Shown here in pieces: positions 9,122-17,800 of a stretch of 64,000 nt of DNA (positions are counted from its first letter, which is position 1; each line of letters begins with the position of its first letter). Source of the stretch: Leucobacter sp. cx-328 (GTDB lineage: Bacteria > Actinomycetota > Actinomycetes > Actinomycetales > Microbacteriaceae); contig NZ_JACVMX010000001.1 in assembly GCF_014530035.1 (NCBI RefSeq), positions 310,001-374,000 on the forward strand, written 5' to 3'. A program made the position numbers and the translations under genes. The notes beneath the pieces are model-generated. The model was not told the origin of the DNA and ran no database searches. It saw only the letters and a list, made by a program, of their open reading frames with translations.

Positions 9122-9819
9122 GATGGGGTCTCCTGTTCTTCGACGGGTTTGAGTAGCCAGCGGCCGACGGTGCTGCGATCAACACCGAACAACCGGGCAA
9201 TCTGGGAGTTGTTGAGGCCGAGACCACGCAGCGTCGACGCCACGGTGCGCCGCTCTTCGGCATTGACCTCGGCAAGCGGAGCCTCAACGTCAATCTCGGG
9301 GTCGGGCGCTGGCTGGTGAGTCTCTACCGCGCGGAGTTGTGCGTCTGCCTGCGCTGCTTCTGCGGCGACAGATTCATGGTGGGCGGCGACCTGGAGCACG
9401 GTTCGGGAATGACGAATCAGGATCGCCGTGAGATGTGTCGAAGCGACCAGCACGATGGGAGGGACGGAGGCGACCGAGCCTGCGAGCAGTCCCGAAACTT
9501 CGGGGTCGGCTGCCACCAGCGCGTGAACCGCGTTCGCGGCGACCGATACCCCCGCACCGAGGATGAGCAGTAGCCACGGGTACCAGATCACGCGGGTGCC
9601 AGCGAGGGTGAATACCGCGACCGTTGCCACGACGATGATGCCGTCCACGATGAGCGGCCACAGCCAGGCGAGGTCGCGGTCGATGCCGCTGCGCGCGGCG
9701 AGGTCGTGCAGTGCGGTGAAGCTCAGCACGAACGCGGCAGCCGCCAACAGCACCGTGCCGGTCTCGGCGGCGAGCACCGCAAGCCTCAGACCACGAGACG
9801 AAATATGCGGGCAATTCAT
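9118..9819 (-). CDS. DUF2637-type membrane protein with C-terminal HTH
   Basis: 233 residues when started at the ATG at 9819, two bases after the stop of the primase gene. An upstream extension of 100 codons is open but overlaps that gene out of frame, so I rejected it. Four hydrophobic segments span about residues 12-125 (LAVLAAETGTVLLAAAAFVL, LWPLIVDGIIVVATVAVF and two more), the DUF2637 pattern known from transfer genes of actinomycete plasmids and ICEs. The C terminus is a helix-turn-helix (GLNNSQIARLFGVDRSTVGRWL), so the protein may link the membrane to DNA. Confidence 0.8.
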   Translation of the reverse strand: MNCPHISSRGLRLAVLAAETGTVLLAAAAFVLSFTALHDLAARSGIDRDLAWLWPLIVDGIIVVATVAVFTLAGTRVIWYPWLLLILGAGVSVAANAVHALVAADPEVSGLLAGSVASVPPIVLVASTHLTAILIRHSRTVLQVAAHHESVAAEAAQADAQLRAVETHQPAPDPEIDVEAPLAEVNAEERRTVASTLRGLGLNNSQIARLFGVDRSTVGRWLLKPVEEQETPS

Positions 9820-9820
9820 C

Positions 9821-10750
9821 TCAGCGCCCCAACCCGGCCGATGATGCGGCAGAACGCGATGCAGGCTCATAGCTCCAAGACCGCCGTGCTGCCGACGCTG
9901 CTGCATCGGCTTTTCTCGGCCCGGTCTTCTGGTATGCCGACTCAACCGTGCGCGTGATCTCCTGCACCCCAAGCCCCGCCTGCTCAGCGGCAGGACCCAG
10001 CACTGAGAGTGTTTCCGGCAGCGCGTACCCGTCTTCGACCATGCGGCACGCCATATAGAACAGGCCAGCGTTGCGTTCGCCCTCAGCCAGCCCCGCAACC
10101 CAAGCCGCACGCCGCTCAAGACTCACCCCGCGACGCTGACCACTGAACTGCGATGGAGGAAACTGTCGGCGAGGACGAAGAGGTGCCAGGAATCTTCGAA
10201 GCGTGACCGCATCGACCGGCGAGGTCGCGGCGACGCTCTGCGCACTGAGCGCATACACCCCGCTCGAACCATCAGGGTACGAGACCCTGGACGGAGGAAC
10301 GAGAACATAGCCGCCCTCGCCACGGAAATCTATCTGCGCTGATGCTGCCTGCCAGTTCCGCTGCTCCCGTGCAGGGCTAGCAGGATAGTAGACGTGCAGG
10401 CCACCCGAGGGGGTCGTAACGAGCGCCGTCCACCCGTGCAGCAGGCCAGCATCACGAGCACGCTTGAACGATGCCAATCCGAGGTCAGATTCGCCGTGCC
10501 GATCAACGTCAACAACCTCAACACCCGACGCCCTGCCGGTCGGCACCGCGACATTCGCGTCAGGCCACCGCCGCCACCACGCCTCGACTTGCTTCAAATT
10601 CGTCGTGGCTGCTTGAAAGCCACCCGGCACGAGCGGCCGCTTCGAGCCGGGCACACAGGGAAACACCGGTACCCCGGCCTCGGTAAGACGAAGTGTGGCA
10701 TCGTGCATTGTCAGGCCGTTGAGCTCCGCGAAAAGCCTGCCGGTATTCAT
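9821..10750 (-). CDS. bifunctional DNA primase/polymerase domain protein
   Basis: 309 residues. The Prim-Pol (AEP) domain occupies about residues 15-190: GVPVFPCVPGSKRPLVPGGF with the lysine/arginine entry motif, then VEVVDVDRHGE (the D-x-D catalytic pair), TPSGGLHVYYP and IDFRGEGGYVLVPPS. The C-terminal 100 residues resemble the helical part that often follows in ICE replication proteins. It probably primes or copies element DNA after transfer. It starts one base into the stop of the small upstream gene (TGATG). Confidence 0.9.
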   Translation of the reverse strand: MNTGRLFAELNGLTMHDATLRLTEAGVPVFPCVPGSKRPLVPGGFQAATTNLKQVEAWWRRWPDANVAVPTGRASGVEVVDVDRHGESDLGLASFKRARDAGLLHGWTALVTTPSGGLHVYYPASPAREQRNWQAASAQIDFRGEGGYVLVPPSRVSYPDGSSGVYALSAQSVAATSPVDAVTLRRFLAPLRPRRQFPPSQFSGQRRGVSLERRAAWVAGLAEGERNAGLFYMACRMVEDGYALPETLSVLGPAAEQAGLGVQEITRTVESAYQKTGPRKADAAASAARRSWSYEPASRSAASSAGLGR

Positions 10751-10905
10751 CAGACACCCCGCGCCCTGCCAGCGGCCAGCAACTCATCGGCCGCTGCTTC
10801 AGTGGTCGCCGCCTCGATCGGCTCTGCCAGTTGCTCGTTGAGTTCTTTGAGCTTCGCTTCACGCGCGGCCCGAGATTCTCCAACAGTCCTTTGTGGTGCA
10901 TCCAT
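10750..10905 (-). CDS. small hypothetical protein, first gene of the operon
   Basis: 51 residues starting MDAPQRTVGES. I chose the ATG at 10905 because AGAGGAAGG lies just upstream; the frame is open to 11013 but the extension has no ribosome site and lacks protein character. The product is a short charged helix (REAKLKELNEQLAEPIEAATTEAAADELL) without membrane parts. It is coupled to the primase-polymerase by a one-base overlap. The 213 bases upstream (10906-11118) should hold the operon promoter; I cannot point to clear -35/-10 boxes there. Confidence 0.65.
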   Translation of the reverse strand: MDAPQRTVGESRAAREAKLKELNEQLAEPIEAATTEAAADELLAAGRARGV

Positions 10906-11118
10906 GATCCGCCTTCCTCTGTAGCGGGCTGCGCAAACGGTTGGCAGCCTTGTCACCATGAGGTGCGCCGGGAAGAGCGAGGATTGAGGAGAATCAATGA
11001 CCGTCAAGCTCAACGCCGAACCCGACTAGTCCTTCCTGTCCTATCAACGCACAAGCCGAGAATACAGGTTTCTGCCCGCATGATGCGGTGAACGCAGCTA
11101 TGAATGCGGAGACCACCA

Positions 11119-12012
11119 CTATTGCTGTGGTGGTTGCTCCCATTGCAGGCATATGACTCGGTATCTGCTGGGTGTCACTCCGAGCGCGCGACGAAACTGT
11201 AGGGAAGCGTAACCCACGTGTCCCCAGCCCACCCGTGCCGCGATCTCAGAGACCGTGAGATTGGTGCTTCGCAGGAGCAGCGCCATCTCTTCGACTCGGA
11301 GCCGTGCAAGGTACTCGAAGGGGCTGCTGCCAAATGAGGCCACGAATACGCGCCCGAGTTGAGACGGTGAGAGATGCACCTGAGTGGCAAGGTCTTCGAG
11401 GGTCCAGCGCTGACGCAGGTTTGCCCGAATCAGCTCCGCAGCGACGCGAGCCTCATTCCGCAGTGCAAGAAAGCGGCGCTGCTCGATTTGATCAGTGCGC
11501 CACTTCTCAACTTTCATCGCCTGTTGCCCCGAACTCAGGAACGGTAACAGTGCGTCAAGGACCAGGGAGAGCACCGATTGCGCACGGTAGAACCGCTCGG
11601 AGGCGATGCCCTCCTGGCTCATGACCGTGAGTTCATCGAGCCAAGCCGCGATCTGTTCCAGTTGTGTGTGCCCGAGATGGAACTGTTGGGAGTGATTCGT
11701 GAACAGCACATCGAAAAAGTGCTTTACTTCCAGCCGATCGACAAAATGTGTGGCGCATTGCCAATACACCAAGTCGATGAGGTAGTCACGGTCAATATAG
11801 AGCGTCGATACTGTGACTCGAGGTTCGGGGGCAGCGCAACAGAGCGTGTGTGCTGAGACAACAATCACATCACCGGGGACAACTCGCGCTGTGTTCGCGC
11901 CGCACGCAAGTGTGGCAATTCCCTCTCTGACCAGGATGAACTTGACGCAGTCAAAGGCCGCCGGCGGCACATCTGACGCGATCGTCATCGTTCGCGCGGC
12001 AAAGGGGGTCAA
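11119..12012 (-). CDS. AraC-family transcriptional regulator
   Basis: 297 residues. The N-terminal half is a cupin-like sensor (residues 20-170). The C-terminal AraC/XylS domain has two helix-turn-helix units: WTLEDLATQVHLSPSQLGRVF, FEYLARLRVEEMALLL and NLTVSEIAARVGWGHVGYASLQFRR. The start is a TTG at 12012 with GAGG seven bases upstream; an ATG at 11988 is the alternative. It lies nine bases downstream of a small gene and is probably the last gene of the mscL-led operon. The target genes are unknown; the adjacent cassette is the simplest guess. Confidence 0.85.
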   Translation of the reverse strand: MTPFAARTMTIASDVPPAAFDCVKFILVREGIATLACGANTARVVPGDVIVVSAHTLCCAAPEPRVTVSTLYIDRDYLIDLVYWQCATHFVDRLEVKHFFDVLFTNHSQQFHLGHTQLEQIAAWLDELTVMSQEGIASERFYRAQSVLSLVLDALLPFLSSGQQAMKVEKWRTDQIEQRRFLALRNEARVAAELIRANLRQRWTLEDLATQVHLSPSQLGRVFVASFGSSPFEYLARLRVEEMALLLRSTNLTVSEIAARVGWGHVGYASLQFRRALGVTPSRYRVICLQWEQPPQQ

Positions 12013-12021
12013 GATGCGGCC

Positions 12022-12294
12022 TCACTGCCGTTCCTCACCGTTGTTCATCGTTTCGGTGTGAACGGAGAACGGTTGCAGCGGCGTTGGATCGGGAACGTTC
12101 AGCATGATGCGCTCACCACTGTGCGAGTCGAGGTAGAGGTCGATCTTGAGACGAAGATCCAAGTAGCTATCCCCGAGGACATCGTAGGGGCTACCCAATC
12201 GGGCGTTCAGTGAGTCGTAGGTGTCTTCTGCAAACCGCAGCGCATTGAGCAGCAGATCCCACTCTTGAAGCGATAGGGCTAAGCTCTTCTCCAT
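12022..12294 (-). CDS. small hypothetical protein
   Basis: About 90 residues, acidic, soluble, beginning MEKSLALSLQEWDLLLNALRFAEDTYDSL. The first part is amphipathic helix and the rest is polar; no known motif. A GTG at 12297 directly precedes the ATG at 12294, and GAGG upstream favours the ATG. It overlaps the stop of the next upstream gene and is probably part of the mscL/araC operon. Confidence 0.6.
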   Translation of the reverse strand: MEKSLALSLQEWDLLLNALRFAEDTYDSLNARLGSPYDVLGDSYLDLRLKIDLYLDSHSGERIMLNVPDPTPLQPFSVHTETMNNGEERQ

Positions 12295-12575
12295 CACCTG
12301 AGCCTCACTGTTTCACGATCGCGGATCGCATGAAAACACCAGCCGAATACCAGTGAACCGGCGAACGTCACCCCTGCAGATGTGAGCAGCGGGGTCAGCG
12401 GCAGGTCGAAACGAAGAATGGCAGCCACGATTACTGCCCACAGGATGATGCTGGTTACTGCAAGGCCGCACAGGGCGACAACATCAGACACTCGGATGTC
12501 ATCAAGCTGATGCGCGTCGTCGTCCCGTTGATGATTCATATCGTCGCCGTCATTCGCTACTACCCAATCGCACAC
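12294..12575 (-). CDS. small two-helix membrane protein
   Basis: 93 residues. A hydrophilic, Asp/His-rich N terminus (residues 1-30) is followed by two membrane helices (about 31-53 and 60-80) and a basic end (RDRETVRLR). The start is either a GTG at 12575 or an ATG at 12539; neither has a strong ribosome site. It lies 17 bases downstream of mscL, so the two are probably co-transcribed. Function unknown; an accessory to the channel is only a guess. Confidence 0.55.
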   Translation of the reverse strand: MCDWVVANDGDDMNHQRDDDAHQLDDIRVSDVVALCGLAVTSIILWAVIVAAILRFDLPLTPLLTSAGVTFAGSLVFGWCFHAIRDRETVRLR

Positions 12576-12592
12576 GAGATCACCGGTGCGCG

Positions 12593-12991
12593 CTACTTGT
12601 GTCGCTCGTTCAGCAGGTCTCTGATCTCGGTCAGCAAATCGAGCTCAGTCACTTCGGACTCGGACTCCTGCCCCTGCGCGTGACGCTCGTTGAGCTTGTT
12701 GATCGGGAGCACAAACACGAAATAGACCACAGCGGCGACGATCAGGAAGTTGATGATGGCCGCGAGGATCGCGCCGAGTCCGAGAGTAGCAGCGCCACCC
12801 GAGGTGGTCGGAATCTCGATCAGGAACGCATTCGCGAGGGAATCAGCGTTAAAGACCGCTCCGATGAGCGGGTTGAACAGCTGGTCTACCAGCGCGGTGA
12901 CAACGGTGGTGAATGCGGCACCGATCACCACCGCGACTGCAAGGTCGATCACGTTACCGCGAGCAATGAAGTCTTTGAATCCTTGAAACAC
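12593..12991 (-). CDS. mscL: large-conductance mechanosensitive channel MscL
   Basis: 132 residues, normal length for MscL. It begins MFQGFKDFIARGNVIDLAVAV, with the conserved N-terminal amphipathic helix and the first pore helix with VIGAAF. The second membrane helix (ILAAIINFLIVAAVVYFVFVL) is followed by the charged C-terminal bundle (LLTEIRDLLNERHK). The channel opens under membrane tension during osmotic downshock and releases small solutes. The start is GTG. Its placement inside an ICE, at the head of a small operon ending in araC, suggests it is cargo. Confidence 0.93.
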   Translation of the reverse strand: MFQGFKDFIARGNVIDLAVAVVIGAAFTTVVTALVDQLFNPLIGAVFNADSLANAFLIEIPTTSGGAATLGLGAILAAIINFLIVAAVVYFVFVLPINKLNERHAQGQESESEVTELDLLTEIRDLLNERHK

Positions 12992-13031
12992 GCTCAGTTG
13001 CTTTCTCTTAAATGAAAGGGAGTAAAAAGTT

Positions 13032-13076
13032 GACGGGCTCCATCCTCATTTGGGATCGGAGAGGATGAAGCCCGTC
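13032..13076 (-). terminator. intrinsic terminator of the repeat surface-protein gene
   Basis: Arms at 13032-13047 and 13061-13076 pair over 16 bases with one mismatch and a 13-base loop. Read on the minus strand, the stem is followed directly by AACTTTTTACT, a clear U tract. It lies 35 bases after the stop codon at 13111. Confidence 0.9.
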
Positions 13077-13110
13077 TGGTCCAGTAGCCATAACCAATCA
13101 GAGCTACGTC

Positions 13111-14610
13111 TTAAGTGAGCTTGTTGCGACGAATGAACATTGCCGATGCACCCACACCGATCAGACCAATCGCGAGCATGAGAGCGCCCGCTGCCGAGAT
13201 TCCACCGGTCGTGGCGAGAGGGGGAGTTGTCGAGTTCTTTGAGCAATCGATCTGTTTGAGATCAACCGTGTAGGTTGCCGTGCCATCGTCATTCATGGTC
13301 CAGCCCTCTGCGGCCTTCAGTCGGTATCCGTCTTGAGCGGAAGCCGTGACAGTTACAGTGCTGCCCGCTTTCACCTCACCCTTGCGGGTGTACGAGATAC
13401 CCTCGGTCTCAGCAACCGTAACCGTGGGATCAGTCAGATCACCAGGAACCTCGCACACGGCGTCAGTCACGGCAGGAGCAACCGGAGCAACCTCGACAGG
13501 AGGGGTCACGTCACAAGGAACGTCTTTCAGCTCGACCGTGTAGGTTGCAATCTTGCTATCGTCACTGAGAGCCCACCCATCAGTAGCAGCCAGCATGTAG
13601 CCTTGCTCAGCAGTAGCGGTAACGGTGAGGGTGCTGCCTGCCTTGATGTCGCCCTCAACATCGTAGTTCACGCCCTCAGTCTCAGCGACCGTAATCGTGG
13701 GATCAGTCAGATCACCAGGAACCTCGCACACGGCGTCAGTCACGGCAGGAGCAACCGGAGCAACCTCGACAGGAGGGGTCACGTCACAAGGAACGTCTTT
13801 CAGCTCGACCGTGTAGGTTGCAATCTTGTTATCGTCACTGAGAGCCCACCCATCAGTAGCAGCCAGCATGTAGCCTTTGTTAGCGTAGTCGTCGTCCAGC
13901 GCCGCAATGACGACAACGGTCTCGCCCACAGCGACAGTTCCGTCAAGGGTATAGGTGATGCCGGCGGTGTCTGCCAGCGTCACCGAAGGATCGGTCACGT
14001 CTCCGCCGGGAACGGTGCACACGGCCTGCTCTACCATCGGAGCTACGGGAGCGAGGTCGCAGGCTTCAGCGGGAGTTTCGAACCAGGTGAAGAATGAGAA
14101 GTCTCCGTCGTTCTTCCAGTTATCGTGGCTGTACTCGGGATTCGTATCTTGATACTCTCTTTCCCAGTTCGCGCCGAGGTCGCCGTCTGTCCAGGGGCGG
14201 AGTTCGCCTCTGCTGATCCAATCGAGCACCGCAAAGTGAGCGCCATCGTCCAGAATGCGGTAACTGTCAATTTGGTAGATGCCGCCACACTCGGCCTGAT
14301 CATAGAAGTTAGGAATGGTGTTGGGAGCCATGCCATCGGTGATCTGAACGTAGTCGACTAGCGTCTGCGATTGGCCATTGGGAAACGGGTTCCAGGGTGC
14401 ACTTCCGCCTTCAGGTAGCTTCCATACGAAGGTGATGTCGTACGGCTCGGTGAACTCGTCTTCGACTGCCGTTGCCGCTGTGGAACCAGCGAAACCCATA
14501 CCAAGAGCTACCAAAAACGCCAGTACAATCGCCAGAACTCTTCGCACCCAGTAGGGACCGGTTCTGGTTCTGAGGTGTTGAATGTGGTTGGCGGGTCTAC
14601 TGAGATTCAT
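13111..14610 (-). CDS. LPXTG-like cell-wall surface protein with three tandem domains
   Basis: 499 residues from the ATG at 14610, which has GGAAG eight bases upstream; other in-frame ATGs at 14616 and 14703 are less well placed. A signal peptide (VRRVLAIVLAFLVALGMGFAGSTAATAV) precedes a unique domain of about 150 residues with Cys and Trp, then three tandem modules of about 91 residues that begin VAPVAPxVxxAVCxVPG. The C terminus is a sortase signal: LATTGG, a hydrophobic helix and RRNKLT. The two downstream modules are almost identical in DNA. The protein is predicted to be anchored to peptidoglycan. No sortase gene is visible in the window. Confidence 0.85.
   Translation of the reverse strand: MNLSRPANHIQHLRTRTGPYWVRRVLAIVLAFLVALGMGFAGSTAATAVEDEFTEPYDITFVWKLPEGGSAPWNPFPNGQSQTLVDYVQITDGMAPNTIPNFYDQAECGGIYQIDSYRILDDGAHFAVLDWISRGELRPWTDGDLGANWEREYQDTNPEYSHDNWKNDGDFSFFTWFETPAEACDLAPVAPMVEQAVCTVPGGDVTDPSVTLADTAGITYTLDGTVAVGETVVVIAALDDDYANKGYMLAATDGWALSDDNKIATYTVELKDVPCDVTPPVEVAPVAPAVTDAVCEVPGDLTDPTITVAETEGVNYDVEGDIKAGSTLTVTATAEQGYMLAATDGWALSDDSKIATYTVELKDVPCDVTPPVEVAPVAPAVTDAVCEVPGDLTDPTVTVAETEGISYTRKGEVKAGSTVTVTASAQDGYRLKAAEGWTMNDDGTATYTVDLKQIDCSKNSTTPPLATTGGISAAGALMLAIGLIGVGASAMFIRRNKLT
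13424..13828 (-). repeat. near-identical direct repeat inside the surface-protein gene
   Basis: Bases 13424-13555 and 13697-13828 are identical as far as I can align them by eye, with an offset of 273 bases (91 codons). After one mismatch the match goes on for about 45 more bases. The third module (13970 region) has diverged. Such a repeat can change copy number by recombination. Confidence 0.8.
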
Positions 14611-14685
14611 GGTCATTTCTTCCGTTAGTGCGTAGTCGGGCAGGAAACTTTCAAAATAAGAAAATGTCTTAACCCGCAAGTGGTT

Positions 14686-14729
14686 GGCGGGCTTCGTCCT
14701 CATCGGGGATTGAAAGGACGAAGCCCGCC
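14686..14729 (-). terminator. hairpin between the two surface-protein genes
   Basis: Perfect 15-base arms at 14686-14700 and 14715-14729 with a 14-base loop. The stem sequence is close to that of the terminator at 13032-13076. There is only a weak T-rich stretch after it on the minus strand. It may terminate the giant adhesin transcript or lie in the leader of the smaller gene. Confidence 0.65.
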
Positions 14730-14794
14730 AAGTCGGCCAGGAGGAGCAGAGCCAGCATGATGGGGGGAAACTGGGTTACTCGCTGCCTGACCTG

Positions 14795-14855
14795 GCCGGG
14801 GCTCAATTTGGGGTGGAGGCAAGGGGGAGAAGCCTCAAAGGGGTTGAGCCCCGGC
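14795..14855 (-). terminator. nested hairpin just after the giant adhesin gene
   Basis: Perfect 12-base arms at 14795-14806 and 14844-14855, with an inner stem GAGGC (14816-14820) / GCCTC (14832-14836). It begins 11 bases after the stop codon. There is no U tract, so it is a likely transcript-end or RNA-stabilising structure rather than a classic terminator. Confidence 0.6.
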
Positions 14856-14865
14856 GGTCTATCAG

Positions 14866-17800
14866 TTAGGCGTTTCCGCCTTCAGTTCCAGCTACGACGC
14901 GGTTGCGTCGTCGGCTGAGCAGGAGAGCCCCGCCACCCAGACCGAGGATCAGTGCGAGGGCGATTGCCCCACCCGCGAGCGTCCCACCGGTAACGGGGAG
15001 CGACGGGGGCACTTCATGCTCGGTCTCTGCCGGAGGCGGAGTGATCGGCGGCAGCCCTGGAGGTGTAGCGTTTCCAACCACGAGGTTGTAGAGCTTTACA
15101 TCCTTAGCATTCTCGTTCACCTTCACCGAATAGTTGAGCTCTACTCGTTCACCAATCTCGAGAGTCCCCGACCACTTCAGGGTGGTGCCCACGAGAACCG
15201 GTGCGGTCGCGCTGGTTTCGGTGCCGTCTGCGGCGATGATTGTCGCAGACGGAGTACCCGACAGTGCACTGTGGTTCAGCACCTTCGACAGGTCGTCGGT
15301 GATGTTCACCGGATCGAGTTTGGTCGCACCAGTGTTCGTGCCGGTCACGGTGTAGGTGACGACCGAGCCTGGCTTGACCTTGCTCCCCGAAGCCGGGTCG
15401 CTGGTCTTGTCGATGGTGAACCCAGGGATCGGGTGCTCGGTTTCTACCGGGGGCGGAGTGATCGGCGGTTTGCCCGGAGGCGTTGCATCAGATTCGGCGT
15501 GGTTATTGAGCGTCTTGCCCTCGAACCCGGCCTTGACCTTGACGGTGTAGACCACCTGCACCTGCTCGCCCTTTTCGAGCTTGCCGCTCCAAGCGAGCGT
15601 CGTACCGTCGATGCTCGGAGCCGATGTCTCGGTTCCGTCAATCGTGGCAGTTGGCTGGCCCGTGAGCTCTGCGAACTCGAGCACCTGCGAGAGGTCATCC
15701 GTGATGTTCACCGGATCGAGCACCGTCTCACCGGAGTTGGTGCCGGTCAGCGTGTAGGTGATCTCGTCACCGGCCTGAACGGCAGTGCCGCTCACCGGGT
15801 CGGCGGTCTTCATGAACGTGTACCCGGGGGTCGGGTGCCACGTCTCAACCTCAGGCGGCGTGATCGGAGGCAGACCCGGGGGCGTCGCTTCAGACTCAGC
15901 GTGGTTGTTCACGATCACGCCGACAGCGTCATCGTTCAGGGTCACCGTGTAGGTGATCTTCACCGACTGGCCTTCCTTCAACGAGCCCGTCCACTTCAGA
16001 TCCGTGCCGTCAACGGAGGGCTGAGGTACAGAATCCTCTCCTTCAATCGTGGCCACGGGATCGATCGTGATGTTCGCGTGGTTCAGTACCTTCGAAAGAT
16101 CATCGGTAATCATCACTGGATCGAGGACGGTCTTGCCCGTGTTCGAACCGGTCAGCGTGTAGGTAATCGTCTCACCTGGAACAACCGTTGTACCTGACTC
16201 AGGATCCGAGGACTTGGTGAACTCGTAATCCGGAGTCGGGTGCTCAGTCTCGCCCGGGGGCGGGGTGATCGGCGGCTTGCCCGGAGGCGTTGCTTCAGAT
16301 TCCGCATGGTTGTTGATCAGAACACCGTTCGCGTCGTCGTTCAGCGTCACCGTGTAGGTGATGGTGACCGACTGGCCGACCTCCAACGAGCCAGTCCACG
16401 TGAGCGCTGTGCCATCGACGACCGGAGCCGGAACACTATCTTCACCGTCGATCGTCGCTACGGGATCGATCGTCAGCTCAGCGTTGTTCAGCACATTCGA
16501 CAGGTCGTCGGTGATGAGAACCGGGTCGAGCGCTGTCGCGCCAGTGTTCTCACCCGTCAGTGTGTAGGTCACTGTGCTGCCGGGTGCGACCGCAGTAACG
16601 CTCGCGGGGTCGGAGCTCTTGGCGAACTCGTAGCCCGGAATCGGGTGCTCGGTCTCCACTGGAGGCGGAGTGATCGGCGGCAGCCCCGGAGGCGTCGCCT
16701 CGGACTCAGCGTGGTTGTTGAGGATCTTGCCCTCATGCCCCTCGCCAACGGTGACCGTGTACGTCACGGTGACTGTCTCGCCAGGCTTCAGCGTGCCATT
16801 CCAGCTCAGCGCATTCCCGTCACGCTCCGCAGCGGGCACATTGTCCGCACCTTCAATGACAGCCACCGGCTCCGACTTGATCGTCGAGAACTCGAGCACC
16901 TTTGTCAGGTCATCAGTGATCTCAACTTCAAGATCGGTCTTACCAGTGTTCTCACCCGTGATCGTGTAAGTGATGTCGTCGCCAGCCACAACTGTGCTAC
17001 CTGACACGGGATCCGAGGTCTTATCGAACTCGTAACCCGGAGTCGGGTGTTCAGTCTCGCCCGGGGGCGGGGTGATCGGCGGCTCGCCCGGAGGCGTGGC
17101 AGTCGACTCAGCGTGGTTGTTCACCAGTACGCCAGCAGCATCATCGTTCAGAGTGACCGAGTAGGTCACTCTGACTGACTGGCCGGGCTGCAGACTCTGC
17201 AATAGCGAGAGCCAGGTCAGCGTCGTCCCGTTGACCGACGGCTGCGATGCGGCGTCCACTCCGTCGATCTGTGCAACTGCGTCCCCGTTGTAGGTAGCGT
17301 TGTTCAGCACGTTCGACAGATCATCGGTAATCACCACCGGTGACAGCGTGGTCTCACCCGAGTTGGTGCCGGTCAGCGTGTACGTAATGGTGTCGCCAGG
17401 GTTCACCGCTGTACCCGACTCAGGGTCAGAGGTCTTAGTGAACTCGTATCCTGGAACTGGCTTCGTCTTCAGCGCCATATCGAGCGTGAAGTTGGTGAAA
17501 TCATCCGTGGTACCCGGGGTCACCGTCATACCACCAGTGTTGTCGTCCGTGGGCTCGTCACCGGTGATCGTCGAACCGTTCACCGTGGCGGACAGCGTGA
17601 TCAGGCCAGTTTTCACCGAGCCGTCCGATTGCTGCGCACCGTTGTGGTCGGTACCCTCATTCGCATCGTTGTTCGGGTCAGCCTCGTAACCCTTGTCCTG
17701 AGCGATGTACCCGGCGAGCGGGCCGGCCGGTGTCGTTTCGTCACCGGCAGCGAACTCAGAGGCCGGGATCTCAGCGTAGTACTTGCCCTCGGGCAGGTCA

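Noticed and set aside
9820-10119. N-terminal extension of the DUF2637 protein
   Set aside because: The 100 extra codons overlap the primase-polymerase gene and are rich in Arg and Trp, unlike the DUF2637 family start at 9819.
15010-17460. CRISPR-like regular repeats
   Set aside because: The units are about 405 bases long, coding, and in frame with an adhesin; there are no short repeats with spacers.
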